A stretch of 7,061 bases of DNA from an uncultured Clostridia bacterium (GTDB lineage Bacteria > Bacillota > Clostridia > Christensenellales > Borkfalkiaceae). The translations under genes and the position numbers were made by a program. This document shows positions 1 through 5,690 of this stretch, piece after piece (positions within the stretch are counted from its first letter, which is position 1; every line of letters starts with the position of its first letter). The DNA lies in the NCBI GenBank assembly GCA_947629875.1, contig CANRFK010000074.1, positions 1 to 7,061 on the forward strand, read 5' to 3'. The notes under the pieces were generated by a model. It was not told the DNA's origin. It was given only the letters and a program-made list of their open reading frames with translations, and did no database searches.

Positions 1-770
1 TTCCCCCCGACGCCTTTTCCGCAACCGGGCAGCTGTGGGGGAACCCCGTCTACGATTGGGAGAAGATGAAAGAGGACAAATATTCATGGTGGCGGCGGCG
101 CATCGAGCACGGGCTCAAGCTGTACGACATTCTCCGCATCGACCACTTTATCGGCTTTGCCCGCTATTATTGCATCCCCGCCGATGGAAGCGACGCGCGC
201 TGCGGCGAATGGAAGAAGGGGCCGGGCGCGGAGGTGTTCCGCGGCTATGAGAGCAGCAAGATCGTCGCCGAAGATCTCGGCGTCGTCACCGACGAAGTGC
301 GTGCGGTCGTCGAGGAGACGGGCTATCCCGGCATGAAAATTTTGCAGCATGCCTTCGACGGCGACCCGCACAACGAGCACAAGCCCTCCAATTATAAGGC
401 GAACATCGTTGCTTACACGGGCACGCACGATAACGAAACGCTCATGTCGCGCATTGCCGGCATGCAGGACAGGGAGCGCGAGCGCATGCTCGACGACCTC
501 AGAACGGAGTGCGTGCGCGCCGGAGTGCCCGTCAGGAAAAAGTCGGATAAGGCAATCTGCCGCACGATCATGCGGCTTCTCTATGCGAGCAGGGCGAACA
601 CCGTCATTCTCCCCATGCAGGATATTCTCTTCATGGGGGAAGAGGGGCGCATGAATTTGCCGTCCGTCGTCTCCGAGGGCAACTGGTCGCTGCGTTTTTT
701 GGGAAGAGAGCTGTCCTCCGCCGTTCAGAGAGCCCTTTACGGGTTGGCGGCGGAGAGCGGCCGAAAATAA
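1..770 (+). CDS. malQ: 4-alpha-glucanotransferase (amylomaltase, GH77), C-terminal half, 5' end outside window
   Basis: Cytosolic disproportionating enzyme that moves alpha-1,4-glucan segments between maltooligosaccharides and releases glucose. The reading frame is already open at base 3, encoding PPDAFSATGQLWGNPVYDW, a hallmark of GH77, so the ATG at 66 is internal. The catalytic signatures are in order: LRIDHF with the nucleophile Asp at 141-143, VAEDLG with the acid/base Glu at 270-272, and GTHDNET with the third carboxylate Asp at 429-431. The C-terminal EEGRMNLPS and GNWSLRF motifs are also present, and it ends at TAA 768-770. About 255 codons are visible, roughly half of a typical bacterial enzyme of about 500 residues. 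The stretch between GPG and VAEDLG looks about four residues shorter than in relatives I recall. The pulA start follows 18 bases later, suggesting co-transcription. Confidence 0.96.
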   Translation, partial: PPDAFSATGQLWGNPVYDWEKMKEDKYSWWRRRIEHGLKLYDILRIDHFIGFARYYCIPADGSDARCGEWKKGPGAEVFRGYESSKIVAEDLGVVTDEVRAVVEETGYPGMKILQHAFDGDPHNEHKPSNYKANIVAYTGTHDNETLMSRIAGMQDRERERMLDDLRTECVRAGVPVRKKSDKAICRTIMRLLYASRANTVILPMQDILFMGEEGRMNLPSVVSEGNWSLRFLGRELSSAVQRALYGLAAESGRK

Positions 771-774
771 AACA

Positions 775-781
775 GAGAGGG
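775..781 (+). promoter_or_regulatory. Ribosome binding site of pulA
   Basis: GAGAGGG lies 7 bases before the ATG at 789, in the 18-base gap after the malQ stop. It supports that start, which also gives a complete signal peptide. There is no room for a separate promoter between the two genes. Confidence 0.75.
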
Positions 782-788
782 AAAATTT

Positions 789-3482
789 ATGAAGAAACGG
801 TTTTTCACGTTGCTTGCGCTGATGTGTGCGATCGTCTTCACGCTCAGCGCCTGCGGGGGCAACCCCAAGGAGCCCGGCCCCGACGACGGCGGTTCGGGCG
901 ACGAGTATTCGCTTCCGCTTGAAGATGGCATGAACCAGCTCACCATCTACTACAACAACCCCAACGGCTACGACACGGCAGACGTCTGGGTGTGGTGGGA
1001 CAATTCTCCCGCCGGGATGGGCGGCCAGCTGTTCCACGAGTGCGAGTACGGCGCAAAGATGGTGATCAACTTCCCGTCCAACATCACGAAGGTCGGGTTT
1101 ATCATCCGTCTCGGCGGCGAACCGGGGAGCCCCATTTGGGAGGGCTTCTCCAAGGACGGCACCGATAAGGACCGCTACATCACCATCACCGAGCGCGAGA
1201 CGGTCATCTACACGAAGGCGGGCGACGGGAACAACTATATCAGCGATGACGGAGGTAAAACTTTGAAACGCATGAAATATATTATGCTCGCGGATATGGT
1301 GAACAAGAACACCATCAAGGTTTCGCTCAGCGATGTGTTCGAGCCCACGGTGGACAACGTCAAGCTCTTCAACTACATCGGCACCCAAAAGAAGCCCGCG
1401 AGCGTGACGAAGAACACCAAGGATACATTCACCGTCACGACGGCGGAGGAAATGACCCTCGAAAAGGCGTACAGCGTGCAGGTGGATGGCTTCGGCGACG
1501 CCGTCACGGTCGTCCCGCTCACCTATTTCTCGAGCAGGGACTTCGAGAACAATTACAACTACGACGGCAAACTCGGCGTGGAGATCGCGGCGGACAAGAG
1601 CACGACGACGTTCCGCCTCTGGGCGCCCACTTCGTCGAGCGTCGTGCTCAATCTCTACGACAACGGCACGGACGGCACCGCAAGAACGTACAAACTCACG
1701 CGCGGCGAAAAGGGCGTGTGGGAGTACACGGCGCAGGGCAACCTCTCGGGCAAGTACTACACCTATACGGTGGATAATTCCTCGGGCACGCGCGAAGCGG
1801 TCGATCCTTATGCCGTCTCGGCGGGCGTCAACGGGCAGAGGGGCATGGTTCTCGATATGGACGACGCCTCCACCAAGCCCGAAGGCTGGAGCACGGAGCT
1901 CTTCAAGCCCGCAAATTCGGACAACTACACCTACAACAACTACACCGACGCGGAGATCTGGGAAGTGCACATCCGCGACTTCTCCAACAAGATCTCGGGC
2001 TCCAAGTACAAGGGCAAGTATCTTGCCTTCACCGAGACGGGGCTCACGGAGAACGGCGTTCCCGTCGGCGTTGACTATCTCAAAGAGCTCGGCATCACGC
2101 ACGTGCATCTTTTGCCCTCGTTCGACTACGCCTCGGTGGATGAGGCGGCGGAGAACGGCTTCAACTGGGGCTACGATCCTCTGAACTACAACGTCCCCGA
2201 GGGGAGCTACTCCACCAACCCCGCAGACGGCACTGTCCGCGTGAAGGAGTACAGGGCGATGGTGCAGGCGCTGCACGATGCGGGCATCGGCGTCATCATG
2301 GACGTTGTCTACAACCACACGAGCGGGCTCGACAGCAACTTCAACCGCATCGTTCCCTACTATTACTATCGCTTCGGATCGGACGGCATCGCCTCCAACG
2401 GTTCGGGCTGCGGCAACGAGACGGCCTCCGACCGCTTCATGTTCCAAAAGTTCATGGTCGAGTCCGTCCAGCATTGGATGAAAGAATACAACGTGGACGG
2501 CTTCCGCTTCGACCTCATGGGCATCCACGATATCGAAACCATGCAGGCGATCTCGGGCGCAGTCTATAAACAGAACAAGAACGCGCTCATCTACGGCGAG
2601 GGCTGGACGGGCGGCACGGTACAGCTTGCCGCGAGCGATCAGGCCATTCTCAACAACATCAGAACACTGAATTCGACCGCCCAATCGAACAACATCGCCA
2701 TGTTCAACGATGTCATCCGCGACGGTGTGAAGGGCTCGGTGTTCGATGCCAAGGATACGGGCTTTGCGACGGGCGCCAAGGCGGAAAATATCGGCAAAGT
2801 GATGTTCGGCGTGAACGGCGGCGTGAAGGCAAGCTTCACGGCGGGCGACGTCTCTTGGGAGGCATACAACCCGACCAACGTCATCAACTACGTCTCCGCG
2901 CACGACAACAACACCCTCTGGGACCGCATCTGCGCCGTCTACGGAGAGGGGGACGCGACGCTCGAAAAGCGGCTTGCGCGCAACCGTCTGTCCGCGGCAA
3001 TCATCCAGACCGCGCTCGGCGTGCCCTTCATGCAGGCGGGCGAGGAGATGCTCCGCCAGAAGAAGAACGCCGACGGCACCTACAACGAGAACAGCTACAA
3101 CGCCTCCGACGAGGTGAACAACCTCAAGTGGAACCTCTTGAAGGAGGGCTCCGAACAGTACAAGATGATGCAGTACTACAAGGGGCTCATCGCCTTCCGC
3201 AAGGCGCACCCGACGCTCCGCTCGGCAACGGCGCAGGGCATCATCTCGAACTTCAAGACCAACGGCGCGATGATCTCGTTCACGATGAAATCGGGCAGCG
3301 AAGAGTTGTTCGTAGTTTACAACGCCAACGAGACGGCAAAGACGGTAGCGCTTCCCACGGGCGGCACGTTTGACCTCTTCATCAACGGCACGACGGCGGG
3401 AACCACGGCTCTGAACGCCAATGCTTTGAGCGGTCAGCAGACCATTGACCCCATCAGCTGCTACGTATTTGTGAAAAAATAG
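789..3482 (+). CDS. pulA: Type I pullulanase, surface lipoprotein (GH13_14)
   Basis: Extracellular debranching enzyme that hydrolyses alpha-1,6 bonds in pullulan and branched starch fragments, giving linear maltodextrins. The 897-residue protein starts with a signal peptide and lipobox LSAC, so Cys22 should be lipidated and the enzyme held on the outer face of the membrane. An acidic Gly/Pro/Asp linker follows. Residues about 50-150 look like a CBM41 starch-binding domain (aromatics around Trp67, Trp69, Trp70). About 163-250 resembles the pullulanase N2 domain and about 258-345 a CBM48. The GH13 barrel then carries FNWGYDP (458-464, the type I signature with Phe for the usual Tyr), DVVYNH (505-510), GFRFD with nucleophile Asp575, YGEGW with acid/base Glu604, and AHDN with Asp706. 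A C-terminal beta domain covers about 812-897. All catalytic residues are intact and no frameshift is seen. It probably shares a transcript with malQ. Confidence 0.96.
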   Translation: MKKRFFTLLALMCAIVFTLSACGGNPKEPGPDDGGSGDEYSLPLEDGMNQLTIYYNNPNGYDTADVWVWWDNSPAGMGGQLFHECEYGAKMVINFPSNITKVGFIIRLGGEPGSPIWEGFSKDGTDKDRYITITERETVIYTKAGDGNNYISDDGGKTLKRMKYIMLADMVNKNTIKVSLSDVFEPTVDNVKLFNYIGTQKKPASVTKNTKDTFTVTTAEEMTLEKAYSVQVDGFGDAVTVVPLTYFSSRDFENNYNYDGKLGVEIAADKSTTTFRLWAPTSSSVVLNLYDNGTDGTARTYKLTRGEKGVWEYTAQGNLSGKYYTYTVDNSSGTREAVDPYAVSAGVNGQRGMVLDMDDASTKPEGWSTELFKPANSDNYTYNNYTDAEIWEVHIRDFSNKISGSKYKGKYLAFTETGLTENGVPVGVDYLKELGITHVHLLPSFDYASVDEAAENGFNWGYDPLNYNVPEGSYSTNPADGTVRVKEYRAMVQALHDAGIGVIMDVVYNHTSGLDSNFNRIVPYYYYRFGSDGIASNGSGCGNETASDRFMFQKFMVESVQHWMKEYNVDGFRFDLMGIHDIETMQAISGAVYKQNKNALIYGEGWTGGTVQLAASDQAILNNIRTLNSTAQSNNIAMFNDVIRDGVKGSVFDAKDTGFATGAKAENIGKVMFGVNGGVKASFTAGDVSWEAYNPTNVINYVSAHDNNTLWDRICAVYGEGDATLEKRLARNRLSAAIIQTALGVPFMQAGEEMLRQKKNADGTYNENSYNASDEVNNLKWNLLKEGSEQYKMMQYYKGLIAFRKAHPTLRSATAQGIISNFKTNGAMISFTMKSGSEELFVVYNANETAKTVALPTGGTFDLFINGTTAGTTALNANALSGQQTIDPISCYVFVKK

Positions 3483-3484
3483 GC

Positions 3485-3501
3485 ATTCAACATGAATTTT
3501 T
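3485..3501 (+). terminator. Weak terminator-like hairpin after pulA
   Basis: ATTCA-ACA-TGAAT forms a 5-bp stem with a 3-nt loop directly followed by TTTT, three bases after the pulA stop. The position and T-run fit an intrinsic terminator, but the stem is short and AT-rich, so it would be inefficient at best. Read-through from malQ-pulA into the downstream genes is plausible. Confidence 0.25.
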
Positions 3502-3517
3502 ACAAAAAATGAAAAAA

Positions 3518-3545
3518 GTCAACAATTTTCGAAAAAGTAGTTGAC
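3518..3545 (+). promoter_or_regulatory. Inverted repeat overlapping the -35 box, candidate operator
   Basis: GTCAAC at 3518-3523 and GTTGAC at 3540-3545 are perfect inverted repeats 16 bases apart. The right arm overlaps the -35 hexamer at 3541. Between them lies a second palindrome, TTTTCGAAAA (3526-3535). A dimeric repressor bound here would block the promoter. The arrangement is visible in the sequence; the operator role is inference, and short inverted repeats do occur by chance in AT-rich DNA. It does not match the usual CcpA cre pattern well. Confidence 0.3.
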
Positions 3546-3569
3546 AAATATAGAAATAAGTGCTAAAAT
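3541..3569 (+). promoter_or_regulatory. Sigma-A-type promoter for the lipoprotein-malE genes
   Basis: A perfect TTGACA (3541-3546), a 17-bp spacer and TAAAAT (3564-3569), preceded by TGC, give a consensus -35 and an extended -10 (TGnTAAAAT). A start near 3576 is expected. AT-rich DNA upstream could serve as an UP-like element. No open gene lies between here and the ATG at 3876, so the transcript would carry a leader of about 300 nt. This allows the downstream genes to be expressed independently of malQ-pulA. Confidence 0.8.
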
Positions 3570-3615
3570 AAAATAAAAAGAAAATAATTCACAAAATCGA
3601 CGTCGCGAGGTCGCG

Positions 3616-3639
3616 CACAAAGGGGGCGCCCCCTTTGTG
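3616..3639. repeat. Perfect 24-bp palindrome in the leader
   Basis: CACAAAGGGGGC (3616-3627) is followed immediately by its exact reverse complement GCCCCCTTTGTG (3628-3639). As RNA it can form a 10-bp stem with a GCGC loop. As DNA it is a symmetric site about 40 bases after the predicted transcription start. UUCACAAA at 3588-3595 could pair with UUUGUGAA at 3634-3641 as a weaker, mutually exclusive alternative. The stem is followed by only a short interrupted T-run, so it is not a classical terminator. Confidence 0.7.
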
Positions 3640-3640
3640 A

Positions 3641-3661
3641 AGTAGTTGTGCAACAACTACT
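3641..3661 (+). repeat. Hairpin, 9-bp perfect stem with 3-nt loop
   Basis: AGTAGTTGT (3641-3649), loop GCA, and ACAACTACT (3653-3661) form a perfect stem directly after the 24-bp palindrome. The sequence AAGTAGTTG also occurs at the -35 region (3535-3543), so the left arm is a direct repeat of promoter sequence. Function unknown. Confidence 0.6.
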
Positions 3662-3670
3662 GAAAAACAC

Positions 3671-3759
3671 TTATTTGTTCCCCCTGACTCGAACCCGTAC
3701 CCGCCTTCGGGCGGGGCGGGGGAGAGCGAAATAAGACCGAGCGGGAGAGACCCGCGAAA
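3671..3759 (+). repeat. Leader repeat unit 1: UUCG hairpin plus second hairpin
   Basis: The unit begins TTATTTG followed by a C-run, then a 35-nt core (3692-3726) identical to that of unit 2. The core contains CCCGCC-TTCG-GGCGGG (3700-3715), a 6-bp stem closed by the very stable C(UUCG)G tetraloop. A second hairpin follows, GCGGG (3741-3745), loop AGAGA, CCCGC (3751-3755), and then a short A-run and T-rich stretch that leads into unit 2. Flanking bases differ from unit 2 while the core is unchanged. Confidence 0.8.
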
Positions 3760-3859
3760 TTATTTGCCCCCTTAACTCAAACCCGTACCCGCCTTCGGGC
3801 GGGGCGGGGGAGAGTATAAAACCGGACTGAACGGGCAAGGCCCGTAAAAAAATTTTTTT
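3760..3859 (+). repeat. Leader repeat unit 2: UUCG hairpin, covarying second hairpin, A7T7 tract
   Basis: Starts TTATTTG and a C-run like unit 1. The identical 35-nt core is at 3780-3814, with the UUCG hairpin at 3788-3803. The second hairpin is ACGGGC (3831-3836), loop AAG, GCCCGT (3840-3845). Compared with unit 1 the outer pair has changed from G-C to A-T on both sides, a compensatory change that supports a real RNA stem. It is followed by seven A and seven T (3846-3859), ending three bases before the Shine-Dalgarno site of the next gene. Confidence 0.8.
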
Positions 3860-3862
3860 ATC

Positions 3863-3870
3863 GGAGGAAG
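3863..3870 (+). promoter_or_regulatory. Ribosome binding site of the multidomain lipoprotein gene
   Basis: GGAGGAAG, with GGAGG ending 8 bases before the ATG at 3876, is a strong Shine-Dalgarno sequence. It fixes the start, which also gives a proper signal peptide. It follows the A7T7 tract, so it is probably unpaired unless a distant leader segment reaches it. I found no convincing anti-SD partner in the leader. Confidence 0.85.
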
Positions 3871-3875
3871 AAACA

Positions 3876-5663
3876 ATGAAACTCAAAAAGTGGCTTGCCA
3901 CGATTTTGGCTGCCGCAATGGCGGTCGGGACGATGGGAGTTTTTGCGGCTTGCGGCGATAAGCCCGACGATCCCGCAAACCCCAGTAATCCCAGCAACCC
4001 CAGCAACCCGAGCGACGATACCGCGATCCAGTACTATCTCGTAGGGAGCGGCCTCGGCACGCTTGCAATCAGCAACTGGGATCAGACGAACACCGACGAG
4101 ACCCTGAAGTTCACCCGCACGGGCAACACCGCTGTCATTACGGCGGATCTCTATGAAGGCGATGAGTTCGGCATTATCCACAACCAGGATTGGGCAGGCC
4201 AGATGGGCGGCAACATCCTCGACAACGAGGGCAAGGATGCCGAGGACAATCAGATTTTCGAATCTGTACCCGGTGGCGGTGCGATTCCCAACGTCAAAGT
4301 CGTAGCGGGGCAGAGCGGCAAGTACGAGCTCACCCTCACCATCAACAGCGAGTCCGCTTTCGAGCAAAATCTCCTCACGTGGAAAGTCGTCGACAAGTAC
4401 GATGTCGCGTTCGCTACATGGTTCGATATCGACGATGTGACGCAGCTCGGCAAGACGGTCGTCAAGAAGGGCGCTACCCCGGCTTCTTTCACGTATGAAA
4501 AGCCGATCAAGAGCTACTACGAATTCGATAAGTGGGTGACAAAGGTCGAGGACGAGGATACCGATTTCGACTTCACTACGGGTACGATCAGCGAGGACAC
4601 CAGCTTCTACGCAAGGATCAAGGAAACGGCAAACGACGGTTACAAGTTGGATAGCTCCAAGTGGGAGATCAAAGAAAACAATAAGGCCGGCAAAAAGCTT
4701 GTCGAGCTCGCGCGGGCATCGGAAGAGGAATACAAAGTTCACAACGTATTTATCGGAACGTATGAATTTGCAGAGGGCGACAAGTTCGCCATCACCAACG
4801 GAACGGTCGCCAACGTGGAAATGACGGGAATGGAAAGCAGCCGCGTGTTCGAATACTCGGCGGAATACTTCACCGTGTTACAGGCAGGCAATTATCGTTT
4901 CACCCTTGTTACCGAAGGCGTGGATGAAGGCGATCCCACGGTCAAAGTGCTCCGTGCCGACAAAATCGCCGATACGTATAACGGGCTTGCGATCGTCGGC
5001 TTCGACAACAACTGGGCAACCTTTGTTGACGGCGTCAACCCGAAGATGGTCGAGACGGGAGAAGGCACCAATATTTTCAAGGGATTGATCACCATCGACA
5101 CGATCCCCGAAGATCCGGGCTATGTCCCGATCAAAGTTGCGACCATCGTGAAGGATAAGATCGATTGGAATCAGGATCGTTGGGGCGATACAAATGGCGA
5201 TAATCATAACGCCGGCGATAATTATCATATCACCGAAGCGGGTACCTATCTTGTCACGCTCAATAAAACTACGAACACGCTCACGGTCGTTGCCCAAGAC
5301 GCGTCTTATTACATCGTTGGCACATTCGGTGATAACAAAGACAATGGTTTCCAGGTTAACGCACTTGCCGTCCAACTCGAACAAGGCGACGGAGATACCT
5401 ACACGGCAACGATCGTTGTGACCGATGCTTCTACGGTATTCGACTGGATCAAAACGGAAGGCGGCAGCGACGCGATCTTTGCTTTCAAAGTTGCCTATGT
5501 TGAGGCCGACGGCACCACGATCGACTGGAGCAAAACCTACGGTTTGAGCGGTGGGCAAGTAGCTATCGGCGGCAACGATAACTTCTTCCTCACCGAAGCG
5601 GGCACTTACACCGTCACCCTCGATGTGACCGCCGGAACGGTCACGTATGTCAGGGCGTCGTAA
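3876..5663 (+). CDS. Multidomain surface lipoprotein, putative starch/maltodextrin-binding protein
   Basis: No named family covers the whole 595-residue protein. The signal peptide ends in FAAC, so Cys26 is the likely lipid anchor; an acidic linker with (Asn-Pro-Ser)4 at 35-46 follows. Residues about 52-172 (YYLVGSGLG onwards), 252-360, 366-475 and 476-595 look like beta-sandwich modules of the SusE/SusF or starch-binding type. The last two share a closing motif, TEAGTY at 453-458 and 573-578, followed by VTL and a Thr-rich strand 120 residues apart. Residues about 173-249 resemble an InlB/Flg_new repeat (FDKW, then FDF and SEDTSFYARI). There are no catalytic motifs or further membrane spans. 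Set between pullulanase and a MalE-like protein, behind its own promoter, it most likely binds glucans at the cell surface; this is inference. T-ending codons are commoner here than in pulA, especially at 5150-5450. Confidence 0.88.
   Translation: MKLKKWLATILAAAMAVGTMGVFAACGDKPDDPANPSNPSNPSNPSDDTAIQYYLVGSGLGTLAISNWDQTNTDETLKFTRTGNTAVITADLYEGDEFGIIHNQDWAGQMGGNILDNEGKDAEDNQIFESVPGGGAIPNVKVVAGQSGKYELTLTINSESAFEQNLLTWKVVDKYDVAFATWFDIDDVTQLGKTVVKKGATPASFTYEKPIKSYYEFDKWVTKVEDEDTDFDFTTGTISEDTSFYARIKETANDGYKLDSSKWEIKENNKAGKKLVELARASEEEYKVHNVFIGTYEFAEGDKFAITNGTVANVEMTGMESSRVFEYSAEYFTVLQAGNYRFTLVTEGVDEGDPTVKVLRADKIADTYNGLAIVGFDNNWATFVDGVNPKMVETGEGTNIFKGLITIDTIPEDPGYVPIKVATIVKDKIDWNQDRWGDTNGDNHNAGDNYHITEAGTYLVTLNKTTNTLTVVAQDASYYIVGTFGDNKDNGFQVNALAVQLEQGDGDTYTATIVVTDASTVFDWIKTEGGSDAIFAFKVAYVEADGTTIDWSKTYGLSGGQVAIGGNDNFFLTEAGTYTVTLDVTAGTVTYVRAS
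3978..4013 (+). repeat. Four 9-bp tandem repeats encoding an Asn-Pro-Ser linker
   Basis: Four in-frame copies of AAC-CCC-AGC with synonymous differences encode (Asn-Pro-Ser)4 between the lipid anchor and the first folded module. It is a flexible spacer in the lipoprotein. Tandem repeats of this kind can change copy number by slippage, which would alter spacer length without shifting the frame. Confidence 0.9.
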
Positions 5664-5676
5664 CACACCGAATAAT

Positions 5677-5684
5677 CAGGAGGT
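5677..5684 (+). promoter_or_regulatory. Ribosome binding site of malE-like gene
   Basis: CAGGAGGT is a near-perfect Shine-Dalgarno sequence 6 bases before the ATG at 5691, in a 27-base gap after the preceding stop. It is the strongest site in the window, consistent with high expression of a binding protein. The gap is too short to hold a promoter, so the gene should share the transcript of the lipoprotein before it. Confidence 0.88.
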
Positions 5685-5690
5685 AAAATT

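Larger units (their letters stand above)
3576..3875 (+). promoter_or_regulatory. Long structured 5' leader, no ATG ORF
   Basis: This is the predicted untranslated leader of the lipoprotein gene. It contains a perfect palindrome, a 9-bp-stem hairpin and two tandem structured units, all listed separately. There is no ATG between the promoter and 3876, so an ATG-initiated leader peptide is excluded. I do not recognise a known riboswitch class. The first part (3576-3600) is AT-rich and the remainder is GC-rich and strongly self-complementary. The density of hairpins suggests regulation of elongation, mRNA stability or translation, but a dispersed intergenic repeat family would also explain the repeated part. 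Confidence 0.5.

Noticed and set aside
84..3209. A 1041-codon open frame on the minus strand across malQ and pulA
   Set aside because: It is antisense to two clearly real genes with intact catalytic motifs. Its translation is Val/Ala/Arg/His-rich with no recognisable domain, as expected when strong GC3 bias removes stops from the complementary frame. The same applies to the minus-strand frame over 5706-7013.
3509..3544. Eleven-codon ATG frame before the promoter
   Set aside because: It has no ribosome site, lies in low-complexity AT-rich DNA and ends within the -35 box, so it would not be on the downstream transcript.
3685..3700. TGACTCGAACCCGTA resembles the reverse complement of a tRNA T-arm
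   Set aside because: The bases flanking the TTCGAGT-like loop do not form the required 5-bp T-stem, no anticodon arm or acceptor stem is present, and unit 2 has a different sequence there.
3648..3734. GTG-initiated frame of about 28 codons in the leader as a leader peptide
   Set aside because: There is no convincing Shine-Dalgarno site, the start is inside a stable hairpin, and the frame reads through the UUCG hairpin and gives an uninformative Arg/Gly-rich sequence.
3709..3810. G-runs of the leader cores as canonical G-quadruplexes
   Set aside because: Each core has only three G-runs of three or more, one short of the standard motif, and one run is needed for the stable UUCG hairpin. The 88-base gap between copies makes a shared quadruplex unlikely.
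3815..3820. TATAAA in leader unit 2 as a second -10 box
   Set aside because: There is no -35-like hexamer 16-18 bases upstream; that position lies inside the GC-rich UUCG hairpin, and the matching place in unit 1 lacks the motif.
3483..3875. CRISPR array or insertion sequence in the intergenic region
   Set aside because: There are only two repeat units, adjacent and structured rather than separated by unique spacers of constant length, and there is no transposase or terminal inverted repeat pair with target duplication.
3671..4006. Minus-strand frame over the leader repeats and the start of the lipoprotein gene
   Set aside because: It reads through the hairpin repeats and the Asn-Pro-Ser repeat in reverse, gives low-complexity sequence and has no supported start. 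It is a by-product of the repeats.
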